The notes beneath the pieces are model-generated. The model did not search any database, was not told where the DNA came from, and saw only the letters and a list, made by a program, of their open reading frames with translations. From an uncultured Bacteroides sp. (GTDB taxonomy: Bacteria; Bacteroidota; Bacteroidia; Bacteroidales; Bacteroidaceae), in contig CASEKR010000004.1 in NCBI GenBank assembly GCA_949288585.1, positions 1 through 64,000 of the forward strand: a stretch of 64,000 bases of DNA, given 5' to 3'. Positions 45,094 through 52,816 of this stretch are shown here, piece by piece; the first letter of the stretch is position 1, and every line of letters begins with the position of its first letter. The translations under genes and the position numbers were made by a program.

Positions 45094-45792
45094 TTACAGG
45101 GCTTTGTCTATGGCTGGTTTAATGAGCCTTTCCATCACTTCGTAGCCTTCAACCGTGGGATGCACGCCGTCTTTGGTGTAGGCGGGGTTGAGGGCGCGTT
45201 CCTGGCCGTGTACCATTTCCTGGTAATAGTCCACGTAAGGAATCTTGTGTTCTTTGGCGTAGGCCTTGACGCGGGCATTCAGCGCGGCTATCTTGTCGGC
45301 AGCGTCCTTGATGCGGGGATTCCAGGCGAAGGCAGCGGCTGGCAGGGTAGAGGTCAGTATGACTTTGATGCCGTGTGCTTGTGCCAGTTCGACCATGGAG
45401 AGGATGTTTCCGAAGGTGTAGTCCTCGTTGTAGGGGCCTGTGTTCTCTGCTACGTCGTTGGTGCCGGCGTTGATGACGACCAGCTTGGGCTGGAGGTTGA
45501 TGACGTCTTCGCGGAAGCGTACCAGGTATTGGTAGGAGGTTTGTCCGCCGATGCCACGGCCGATGTATCCGTTTGTGGTGAAGAAGTCGGGGCGCAGGTT
45601 GGCCCAGCCTTCGGTGATGGAGTTGCCCAGGAAGACGACTCGTTTTTCTTTCTTGCCCGGTGCGGGCAGTTCTTGGTTGGCCTGGGCATAGCGGTTCAAA
45701 CCGCCCCAGTCCTGGTTTTGGGCTTGCCCCTCTGCCCATGCGAAGCACAGGCAGAAGAGGGCGAGCCAGATGCAATGTAGGTTCTTTCTCAT
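45094..45792 (-). CDS. SGNH/GDSL hydrolase, secreted (carbohydrate esterase candidate)
   Basis: The protein has 232 residues from ATG 45792 with signal peptide MRKNLHCIWLALFCLCFAWA. Motifs are block I FLGNSITEGW with the catalytic Ser, block II GIGGQTS, block III NAGTNDV and block V DGVHPTVEGY with the Asp-His pair. Within a PUL this family usually removes acetyl or other esters from the glycan. The specificity here is not determined. An upstream in-frame extension exists but overlaps the GH125 gene and lacks a signal peptide. Confidence 0.85.
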   Translation of the reverse strand: MRKNLHCIWLALFCLCFAWAEGQAQNQDWGGLNRYAQANQELPAPGKKEKRVVFLGNSITEGWANLRPDFFTTNGYIGRGIGGQTSYQYLVRFREDVINLQPKLVVINAGTNDVAENTGPYNEDYTFGNILSMVELAQAHGIKVILTSTLPAAAFAWNPRIKDAADKIAALNARVKAYAKEHKIPYVDYYQEMVHGQERALNPAYTKDGVHPTVEGYEVMERLIKPAIDKAL

Positions 45793-45809
45793 GGCTCTTT
45801 GGGTGTGTT

Positions 45810-47270
45810 TTATAAGTTGTTCAATAAGTCTACTTTGCCTTCGTTCACGAGCTTCAGGATAAGTTCGCCGAAGAGGGTGTTCTGCCAGGCGAACCAGGCG
45901 CGGGTGAATTTGGCGGGGTTGTCTTTGTGGAAGGATTCGTGCATGAAACCGGTTCCGGCATCGGTATCCATCAGCGAGCGGATGCACCATTTAATCTCTT
46001 CGTCGTCCTGGCTGGTGAAGGCTTTCATCATGATGCTCATGGGCCAAATCATGTCGTAGCCCACGTGGGGGCCGCCGATGCCTTCGCCGGCTGTTCCTTT
46101 GAAGAAGTAGGGGTTGCTCTCGCTCCATACGAAGCGGCGGGTGTTCTGGTAGATGGGGTCGTCGATGTCAACGTCGCCCAGGTAGGGCATGGCCAGGAGG
46201 CTGGGGACATTGGCATCATCCATCAGCATGTGGTTGCCGAAGCCGTCGACTTCGAAGGCGTAGATGGGGCCGAACTCGGGGTGCTGGTAGACGGCGTATT
46301 TCTTGAGTGCGGCTTCCACTTCGTCGGCCAGGGCGGTGCATTCGCCGGCCAGTTTCTTCTCACCGTTCACTTCCGTCAGGATTTCGGCTGCCTTGCGCAG
46401 GGAGGTGACGGCGAAGAAGTTGGAGGGAACGAGGAACTGGAAGGTAGTGGCGTCGTCCGAGGGGCGGAAGCTGGAGACGATGAGGCCTACGGGGTTGACG
46501 GGGGCACCCAGTCCGTCGTTGTTCAGCGTGTCGAGGGCGCGTTCGGTCTTGCGCGTGAAGTGGTAGGGGCCGTTGCCGTCTTTGCGTTGCTGTTCCTTGA
46601 AGGTCTTCAGGATGTTGGTGATGGCTTGTATCCAGTCGGCGTCAAAGATGCTGGCGTCGCCCGTCACTTTCCAGTATTGGTAGGCTAAGCGCAGGGGGTA
46701 GCAGAGGGAGTCGATTTCCCATTTGCGTTCGTGCAGTTCGGGTTTCATGTCGGTGTTGTCGCTCATCCAGTCGCCGCCCGTGGGGCCGTCGTTGTAGGCG
46801 TTGGCATAGGGGTCGATGTTGATGCAAAGGAACTGGCGGCGTATGACTCCTTCGAGCATCCGCTTCAGTTCGGGGTCTTGGTTGGCCAGTTGAACGTAGG
46901 GCCAGACTTGTGCGCCCGAATCACGCAGCCACATGGCGTGGATGTCGCCTGTGTAGACGAAGGTGTCGGGTTTTCCGTCGCGTTCGCGGTAGTGCACAGT
47001 GGTGTCGAGCGTGTTGGGGAAGCAGTTCTCGAACATCCAGGCCAGTTTGGGGTTGGTGAGCAACTGCTTGACGCGCTTGATTTCGGCTTCGACGGCTTTC
47101 GAAGTGAACAGTCGGTCTTTAACAGCCGGGCGGTTGCACTGGTAGGCGGCGCGGGCCTGCGCGTGGTTGACGACGGCCGTATTGTCTTTAGGCATGGGCC
47201 ATTCGGCGGCTTCGGCGTAGCCGGCCATGCAGAGTAAGGCCAGGCTGAGGAAACTAAGGTTCTTTTTCAT
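45810..47270 (-). CDS. GH125 exo-alpha-1,6-mannosidase
   Basis: This 486-aa enzyme has signal peptide MKKNLSFLSLALLCMAGYAEA. Family GH125 is recognised from YTGDIHAMWLRDSGAQVWPY, YNDGPTGGDWMSDNTDMKPE and GEGIGGPHVGYDMIWPMSIM, in an (alpha/alpha)6 barrel. These metal-independent inverting enzymes take single mannose units from alpha-1,6-mannan oligosaccharides. It is probably periplasmic. It lies between GH76 and the SGNH hydrolase with gaps of only 17-22 bp. Confidence 0.9.
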   Translation of the reverse strand: MKKNLSFLSLALLCMAGYAEAAEWPMPKDNTAVVNHAQARAAYQCNRPAVKDRLFTSKAVEAEIKRVKQLLTNPKLAWMFENCFPNTLDTTVHYRERDGKPDTFVYTGDIHAMWLRDSGAQVWPYVQLANQDPELKRMLEGVIRRQFLCINIDPYANAYNDGPTGGDWMSDNTDMKPELHERKWEIDSLCYPLRLAYQYWKVTGDASIFDADWIQAITNILKTFKEQQRKDGNGPYHFTRKTERALDTLNNDGLGAPVNPVGLIVSSFRPSDDATTFQFLVPSNFFAVTSLRKAAEILTEVNGEKKLAGECTALADEVEAALKKYAVYQHPEFGPIYAFEVDGFGNHMLMDDANVPSLLAMPYLGDVDIDDPIYQNTRRFVWSESNPYFFKGTAGEGIGGPHVGYDMIWPMSIMMKAFTSQDDEEIKWCIRSLMDTDAGTGFMHESFHKDNPAKFTRAWFAWQNTLFGELILKLVNEGKVDLLNNL

Positions 47271-47292
47271 CTTGGATAGTTCTTGTTAAATA

Positions 47293-48498
47293 TTATTGTT
47301 TACTTTTCTCTGTAACGGCAGACAGCCGCGCGTACATCTCTACCATGGCCGCCTGGGTCAGCAGCCATTGGCGCTCGTCCTTGTTCCGACCGCTAAAGTC
47401 GGTATAGAACAGGCCTTGCCCGTTGCGGGCATGGTTCCAGGCGTAGTCCAGGTTTTGGCGGAAGTCGGCCAGGTATTGCGGGTTGTGGTCCACGTGCCAA
47501 AGCTCGATGAAACCGCGCAGCATGACGGCGGTGAACCATACGTCTCCTTTTTTCAGCAGGCGGAAGGGTTGGCCGTCGTTCGGGGTGAAGTCTGAGAAGA
47601 AATAACTGTGGCAGGCCTGTGCCAGGCGTTGCGCGTCGGCCAGGTATTTGTCCTGTCCGGTCAGTTGGTAGAGCAGGGCGGCGGCTTGCATCATCTGCCC
47701 GCTGTTGTAGGCAAACTTGGCGTAGCCTATCTTCCCGTCCAGGCTGATGTTGTCGAAGTAGAGGCCGTCCGTCGAGTCTTGCAGATGCGTCTGCGTCCAC
47801 TCGTACAGTGCCCGGCCTTGTGCCAGGTAGCTGCTGTCTTGCGTGGCTCGGAATAGTTTCAGGGCGAGAACCGATGCCGGGGCGTTGGAACAGGTATTTT
47901 TAGATTCCTTCTTTTGTTCGCACCAGTAGATGCCCCCGCCCAGTTGGTCGTCTGTGCCGCTTTGGATGAACTTCCAGATGGCTTGTGCCTTTTCCAGGTA
48001 CTTCTTCTCCGCGCATTGCGCATAGAGGTCGGTGAAGTCGATGCCCAGCCAGATGTTGTCATCGTAGAAGCGGTCGGAAGGCGCTGCCGTGCGGATGTAC
48101 GAGGCATAGGCTTCGGGCGTGCGGGTGGTGTCGCGGTATTCTTCCAGTCCCGGCAGGACGCGTTGCTCCAGCAAATCTTTGTAGCGTGCGTCGCCCGTAG
48201 CCTCCAGCAGGGCATTCACCGCCGAGAAGCTGCCCGAGTAGGGCCACAGGTAAGAATAAGGGTTGGGGTCTCCGGCGGGTTGCGTAGCCAGGTACGTTGC
48301 GGTATATTTTCCGGCTTCGGAGGGATAATTCTCGCGCAGCAGGCAGGTGCCTTCCACTGCGTAGTGGGCATATAGGGAGTCAAGTGTTTGTGCAGCCCTG
48401 AACAATTCCGGAGCCTGGGCGGCAGGCTTCGGTTGGCAGGCGGCCAGGCAAGTGGCGGCGCCTGCAAGGAGAACCAGTCTCGTCAGATAGTTTTTCAT
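47293..48498 (-). CDS. GH76 alpha-1,6-mannanase lipoprotein, likely periplasmic
   Basis: This 401-aa lipoprotein has lipobox TCLAAC (Cys21) followed by QPKPAAQ, without an acidic surface-export stretch, so it is probably periplasmic. The GH76 catalytic Asp pair is in RFYDDNIWLGIDF, and GGGIYWCEQKK matches the family. It is quite different in sequence from the GH76 at 37052, suggesting a division of labour: surface endo-cleavage against shortening of imported oligosaccharides. It is the first gene of the locus in the direction of transcription. Confidence 0.85.
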   Translation of the reverse strand: MKNYLTRLVLLAGAATCLAACQPKPAAQAPELFRAAQTLDSLYAHYAVEGTCLLRENYPSEAGKYTATYLATQPAGDPNPYSYLWPYSGSFSAVNALLEATGDARYKDLLEQRVLPGLEEYRDTTRTPEAYASYIRTAAPSDRFYDDNIWLGIDFTDLYAQCAEKKYLEKAQAIWKFIQSGTDDQLGGGIYWCEQKKESKNTCSNAPASVLALKLFRATQDSSYLAQGRALYEWTQTHLQDSTDGLYFDNISLDGKIGYAKFAYNSGQMMQAAALLYQLTGQDKYLADAQRLAQACHSYFFSDFTPNDGQPFRLLKKGDVWFTAVMLRGFIELWHVDHNPQYLADFRQNLDYAWNHARNGQGLFYTDFSGRNKDERQWLLTQAAMVEMYARLSAVTEKSKQ

Positions 48499-48568
48499 GA
48501 GCGTGTCTTTGAGAGTTGCTTAATGGATTTCTTGCCCACGAAGTTAAACGGATTCTTGCGAAGTATGT

Positions 48569-48644
48569 GTACGATTTCTTGCCATTTTTGTGTCGATTTC
48601 CGTGCGTGAGGCGAAATTAATACAAAAATGGCAAGAAATCGTAC
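48569..48644. repeat. Perfect 23-bp inverted repeat with 30-bp spacer
   Basis: Arms at 48569-48591 and 48622-48644 are exact reverse complements. Nearby direct repeats of GATTTCTTGC (from about 48526, and 48551 with one base missing) add to the structure. It lies upstream of the first PUL gene and downstream of lgt. It could be a bidirectional terminator-like stem, an operator or a remnant of a small mobile element. Confidence 0.85.
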
Positions 48645-48733
48645 AAAAAATACGGAAGCGCCGGCACCTTTTTCTGCGTTCCGGGTGGGGTATCGGCGCT
48701 TGCGAAGTATGCTATGCCTGGAAGGCCTGCCTC

Positions 48734-49627
48734 TTATTTCTTTTTCCCATAGAAGAACATGCAGTAGATTCCTACCAGTACGAACGGGATGCTGAGCCAC
48801 TGTCCCATGTTCAGCGCCATGCCTTGTTCGAATGCCACCTGGTCTGCCTTCAGGAATTCGATGAAGAAGCGGAAGGTGAAAATCTCCGTCAGGCAGAGGC
48901 CGAAGTAGAAACCGCGCTTGCGGGGCCAGGCGGCGGGCAGGGCGGCGACGGCCTCCCGTTTCATGCCGATGGTCTCCTCCTTCCGCTTCCGGATGCCCCG
49001 GCGGTACAGGTACATCATGCAGAGGAAGAAGACAAAGTAGGCGATGGCCTCGTATAACTGTCCCGGATGGCGGGGCTGCATGTCTACGCGCTCGAACACG
49101 AAGGCCCAGGGCACCGTGGTGGGGTTGCCGATAATTTCCGAGTTCATCAGGTTGGCCAGGCGGATGCAGCAGGCGCAGATGGGCGTGGCCACGGCGATGA
49201 TGTCCAGCACGTCCATGAAGTGCATCCGCGCCTTACGGCAGTAGAACCAGAGCGCGATGGCCAGTCCCAGCGTGCCGCCGTGGCTTGCCAAGCCTTCGTA
49301 GCCCGTCCATTTCCAGCCCCCGTCGGGCAGGAACTTGATGGGTAGGAACATCTCGGCGAACGGCTTCACGCCCGAGAGGTAATACTCTGGCTGGTAGAAC
49401 AGGCAGTGACCCAGGCGGCAACCGGCCAGGATGCCCACGAAGCAGTAGAGGAAGAGCGGGTCGAACTTGTCGTCGCCCAGTTTCAGGTCGCGGTATTCAC
49501 GCCTTACTATCAGGTACGAGCAGGCGATGCCCACTATCCAGAGCAGGCTGTAATAGCGGATGGGGAACCCGAACAGGTGGAAAAACGTCGGGTCGGGATT
49601 CCAGTGGATGTAGAGTAGCAAGTCCAT
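48734..49627 (-). CDS. lgt: Prolipoprotein diacylglyceryl transferase
   Basis: This 297-aa, seven-helix inner-membrane enzyme transfers diacylglycerol to the lipobox cysteine of prelipoproteins, the first step in making the many lipoproteins of this window. The family is recognised from [26 protein letters not shown] with the essential His, and the signature [12 protein letters not shown], with RHPGQLYEA near the C-terminal half. The length is normal. Confidence 0.95.
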   Translation of the reverse strand: MDLLLYIHWNPDPTFFHLFGFPIRYYSLLWIVGIACSYLIVRREYRDLKLGDDKFDPLFLYCFVGILAGCRLGHCLFYQPEYYLSGVKPFAEMFLPIKFLPDGGWKWTGYEGLASHGGTLGLAIALWFYCRKARMHFMDVLDIIAVATPICACCIRLANLMNSEIIGNPTTVPWAFVFERVDMQPRHPGQLYEAIAYFVFFLCMMYLYRRGIRKRKEETIGMKREAVAALPAAWPRKRGFYFGLCLTEIFTFRFFIEFLKADQVAFEQGMALNMGQWLSIPFVLVGIYCMFFYGKKK

Positions 49628-49656
49628 GGTGTAAGAATGAACGAAGTAATGAAGAA

Positions 49657-50571
49657 TTAAGAATGAGGAATAAATTTCTGTGCCACGCGGCGGTAGGTGG
49701 GGATGTTGACGCCGTGCGCCTCGGCTGCGTCAATCAGGTCGAACAGCAGGCCTTGCACTTCGCTCTCGTGTCCCCGCGCCAGGTCTTTCTGCATGGAGGC
49801 CGTGCTGTGCGGGTCCAGTTTGTCTATCACCGTCAGGTTATATTCCACCAGGTTGTCCGGGATGTCGATGCCCAGCCTCCGGCCCAGTTCGGCGCTTTCG
49901 CGGGAGAGGCCGATGAAAGTTTCCCTGACCTCGCCCGGCTTCTGCACCTCGCCCATCGGCACGTCGTAGTACGCGCCCGTCACGGCCATCGCGGAGATGA
50001 ACGACCACTTCACGAACGTGTCGCGGTCTATGTCGTCCGACAGTTCGGCTTTGATGCCGCTCTCTTCCAGGTCGCGCTTCACGGCCAGGAGCGTCTCGCG
50101 GCTCACTTCTGTTCCCCGGTGGGCGCCGTAGACCAAGCGGAAAATCTTGCCCATCTGCGTGATTTCTCCCTTCCCGCTGACGAAGCCCACGATGTAGATG
50201 CAGCCGTCGAGCACCGTCACGCCGGGCACTAACCGCTGGATGCGCGGCCCCGTGCCGTAAACGTTGAGGATAGGAATCACGACTGTTTCGGGTTTCGCGG
50301 CCCGGCGGATAAGTTCTGTAATGGAGTCGATGGAGTAGCCCTTTACACAGACGAAGATGACGTCGGCTTTCCCTTGGTATTCTTCGGCCGTCGAGGCGGG
50401 CAGGTGCAGCGTGTGTTCGCCCTTCAGGTCGCTGTGCAGGCGCAGCCCCTGCGTGCGTATGGCGGCCAGGTGTTCGCCGCGTGCTATGCAGGCCACGTCC
50501 TTGCCCGCCAGTGCCAGGAAGGCGGCAATCGAGCCGCCTACGCCTCCGGTTCCTGCTATTAAGTAGTTCAT
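49657..50571 (-). CDS. Ketopantoate reductase family protein (PanE/ApbA)
   Basis: This 304-aa NADPH-dependent reductase has an N-terminal Rossmann motif [14 protein letters not shown] and the central [10 protein letters not shown]. The C-terminal helical domain carries [16 protein letters not shown], with the conserved Lys, and [13 protein letters not shown]. The family includes 2-dehydropantoate 2-reductase of pantothenate/CoA synthesis, but many members have other 2-oxoacid substrates. It is 29 bp upstream of lgt and probably co-transcribed with it. Confidence 0.85.
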   Translation of the reverse strand: MNYLIAGTGGVGGSIAAFLALAGKDVACIARGEHLAAIRTQGLRLHSDLKGEHTLHLPASTAEEYQGKADVIFVCVKGYSIDSITELIRRAAKPETVVIPILNVYGTGPRIQRLVPGVTVLDGCIYIVGFVSGKGEITQMGKIFRLVYGAHRGTEVSRETLLAVKRDLEESGIKAELSDDIDRDTFVKWSFISAMAVTGAYYDVPMGEVQKPGEVRETFIGLSRESAELGRRLGIDIPDNLVEYNLTVIDKLDPHSTASMQKDLARGHESEVQGLLFDLIDAAEAHGVNIPTYRRVAQKFIPHS

Positions 50572-50605
50572 GACAGTATGGTGTTTAGTGGTTAGCGATG
50601 AGTGG

Positions 50606-50935
50606 TTAGTAGGTTTTGATGGCGATGTTCATCTCGATGGCGATGTCACTGTTCAGTACTCCGGACAGCATGGCCACGCCTTGTTCGGTGAAAGCGTAAG
50701 GAAGTTTACGGGTTCCGCCCCAACTTGATATCACAATTTGTGACTTCAAGTTGTCCCATTCCTCTTTGGTCAGTTGGAACATAAAGTCAGGCGGAAATCG
50801 TTTGATATTGCGTTTTACGGCTTGATTGAGTATGCGTGTTTCGATTCCGTACAATCCTGCCAAGTCGTAGTCGAGCATCACCTGTTCGCCACGGATGACG
50901 AATATCTTCTGTTGAATGATGAGTGTCGGTAGCAT
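50606..50935 (-). CDS. ORF6N-domain protein, apparently truncated
   Basis: This 109-aa protein matches the ORF6N domain of phage/chromosomal KilA-N-like DNA-binding proteins: [50 protein letters not shown]. Relatives normally continue after the IEMNI segment for another 60 or more residues, often with a coiled coil. Here the frame ends at [10 protein letters not shown]. It may be a functional minimal domain or a decayed copy. Confidence 0.75.
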   Translation of the reverse strand: MLPTLIIQQKIFVIRGEQVMLDYDLAGLYGIETRILNQAVKRNIKRFPPDFMFQLTKEEWDNLKSQIVISSWGGTRKLPYAFTEQGVAMLSGVLNSDIAIEMNIAIKTY

Positions 50936-51022
50936 GGTTGATTCTTATTGTTTATCATTTGAGGCCACAATTTGTGACCTCAAAGAAACGTTCAAACTTG
51001 GGATGCAGAATGTCTTGGTTGG

Positions 51023-52126
51023 CTATACATTGAACCGGAAGTGCATGATGTCCCCGTCCTGCACCACGTAGTCCTTGCCTTCCACAGCCAGCTTGCCAGC
51101 TTCGCGCACGGCAGCCTCGCTACCATATTTTATATAGTCGTCGTACTTGATGACTTCGGCGCGGATGAAGCCTTTCTCGAAGTCGGTGTGGATGACGCCG
51201 GCGCATTGCGGAGCTTTCCAGCCTTTGTGGTAGGTCCAGGCCTTCACCTCCATCTCGCCGGCGGTGATGAACGTCTCGAGGTTCAGCAGCTTGTAGATGG
51301 CTTTGATGAGGCGGTTGCAGCCGCTTTCTTTCAGGCCGAGGTCTTCGAGGAACATTTGCTTCTCCTCGTAGGTTTCCAACTCCGCGATGTCGGCCTCGGT
51401 TTGGGCGGAGATAATCATCAGTTGGGCGTCTTCGTCCTTGATGGCTTCGCGCACCTGCTCGACGTAGGCGTTGCCCGTGGCGGCAGCGGTGTCGTCCACG
51501 TTGCAGACATAGAGCACGGGCTTGGTGGTCAGGAGGAACATTTGCTTGGCGCAGGTCTCCTCGTCTTCGTTCTCGGGCACGACGGTGCGCGCGCTGCGGC
51601 CTTGCTCGAGGGCTTCCTTGTAGCGGAGCAGGAGGGCGTATTCGGTCTTGGCCTGCTTGTCGCCGCCCACTTTGGCTTGTTTCTCTACGCGCTTGATGCG
51701 GTTCTCCACCGTCTCCAGGTCTTTCAACTGGAGTTCGGTGTCGATGATTTCCTTGTCGCGCACAGGGTTGACCGAGCCGTCGACGTGGACGATGTTGCCG
51801 TTGTCGAAGCAGCGCAGCACGTGGATGATGGCGTCGCACTCGCGGATGTTGCCCAGAAACTGGTTGCCCAGGCCTTCGCCCTTGCTGGCGCCTTTCACCA
51901 GTCCGGCGATGTCCACAATGTCGCACACGGCGGGCACGATGCGTCCCGGATGCACGAGTTCGGCCAGCCGGGTCAGCCGTTCGTCGGGTACGGACACTTG
52001 ACCCATCTGGGCGTCGATGGTACAGAATGGAAAGTTTGCCGCCTGCGCCTTTGCGCTGGACAGGCAGTTGAAAAGGGTCGATTTGCCCACGTTGGGCAGA
52101 CCCACGATACCTGCTTTTAATGCCAT
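51023..52126 (-). CDS. ychF: Ribosome-binding ATPase/GTPase YchF
   Basis: The protein has 367 residues from ATG 52126, the family's normal length; a longer in-frame extension runs into the promoter. Motifs are G1 GLPNVGKST, G3 DIAGLVKGASKGEGLGNQFL, a coiled-coil insertion (about 130-200) and the C-terminal TGS domain ending DGDIMHFRFNV. YchF is an Obg-family P-loop nucleotidase associated with ribosomes and the oxidative stress response. Confidence 0.95.
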   Translation of the reverse strand: MALKAGIVGLPNVGKSTLFNCLSSAKAQAANFPFCTIDAQMGQVSVPDERLTRLAELVHPGRIVPAVCDIVDIAGLVKGASKGEGLGNQFLGNIRECDAIIHVLRCFDNGNIVHVDGSVNPVRDKEIIDTELQLKDLETVENRIKRVEKQAKVGGDKQAKTEYALLLRYKEALEQGRSARTVVPENEDEETCAKQMFLLTTKPVLYVCNVDDTAAATGNAYVEQVREAIKDEDAQLMIISAQTEADIAELETYEEKQMFLEDLGLKESGCNRLIKAIYKLLNLETFITAGEMEVKAWTYHKGWKAPQCAGVIHTDFEKGFIRAEVIKYDDYIKYGSEAAVREAGKLAVEGKDYVVQDGDIMHFRFNV

Positions 52127-52170
52127 AGCGTATGTATTTGTTGTTCTATATAATTGCTGTTTTATCCGTG

Positions 52171-52178
52171 CAAAGGTA
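52171..52178 (-). promoter_or_regulatory. Promoter -7 box for ychF
   Basis: The minus strand reads TACCTTTG, a consensus -7 box, about 45 bp ahead of the start codon. Confidence 0.6.
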
Positions 52179-52264
52179 CTCATTTATCGGACATACGCCA
52201 AGCAATCCCGGTTTTTGCTGCCTGCCTCCCCTCCGGAGGTGCCGGAAAGCCTCTGCGTCCGGGG

Positions 52265-52352
52265 TAAATGAACGCCGCACCCGGCGCGAATGAACTCCGC
52301 ACTCGGGACAAATGAACGCCGCACTCGGCGCAAATGAACGCCGTACTCCTGC
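52265..52352. repeat. Four tandem 22-bp GC-rich repeats
   Basis: Four consecutive 22-bp units (starting 52265, 52287, 52309, 52331) share the consensus core AATGAACGCCGCACTCGGCG with a few differences. They lie between ychF and a small membrane protein gene. No gene is evident here. Confidence 0.85.
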
Positions 52353-52372
52353 CACAGGCCGGGCCGGCGCCG

Positions 52373-52642
52373 TCAGCCTTGGACGGGAGCGCCCACCTTC
52401 ATGGCATAGTAGACCACGAAGAAGGCGATGCAGAAGAAGGAGAATCCGATGCGGAAAGCCATGCCTTGGGGCGATTCGGCCTTGTGGCGGCGGTGGTAGC
52501 GGAACATCTTCACGGTGAAGTAGAGCGAGGCCAGGGCGGCCAGCAGGGCCACGTGCATCAGCGACGTGTAGCCCAGGTAGTGGGAGGCGCCGAGCAGCAG
52601 GTAGCACAGTAGATTGAGGTAGGATGCGATGACGTAGTTCAT
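52373..52642 (-). CDS. Small hydrophobic membrane protein, unknown function
   Basis: The protein has 89 residues from ATG 52642. Two or three hydrophobic helices are visible (about 5-20, 24-42 and 64-83), with a basic loop KMFRYHRRHK between the second and third. I do not recognise a family. It stands alone between ychF and polA, with the 22-bp tandem repeats directly downstream. Confidence 0.6.
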   Translation of the reverse strand: MNYVIASYLNLLCYLLLGASHYLGYTSLMHVALLAALASLYFTVKMFRYHRRHKAESPQGMAFRIGFSFFCIAFFVVYYAMKVGAPVQG

Positions 52643-52717
52643 TGGGATAAAAGTTTTTTTAGGGTTTGACGGGACAAAAATACGCTTTTGCCGGGAAACA
52701 TCCGCTCTTCCGGGGGC

Positions 52718-52773
52718 AGAAAAAAGAAGAGGGCGTGCCATCGACATGCGGTTTCCCCCATGTCGGCACGCCC
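52718..52773 (-). terminator. Terminator of polA
   Basis: Arms GGGCGTGCC (52731-52739) and GGCACGCCC (52765-52773) are extended by an inner CGACATG/CATGTCG stem. On the minus strand a T-rich run (52730-52718) follows. It lies 44 bp after the polA stop. Confidence 0.75.
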
Positions 52774-52816
52774 TTTTCCTGCGCCGTCCGGTGCCCTGTG
52801 CCGGGCTTCGGCCGGT

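Noticed and set aside
45793..45990. Upstream extension of the SGNH hydrolase frame
   Set aside because: It overlaps the GH125 coding sequence and buries the signal peptide. ATG 45792 gives a proper secreted protein.
48495..48800. Possible small minus-strand gene containing QKWQEIV-type motifs near the 23-bp inverted repeat
   Set aside because: The repeated motif is only the translation of the inverted repeat on each strand, and the frame overlaps lgt.
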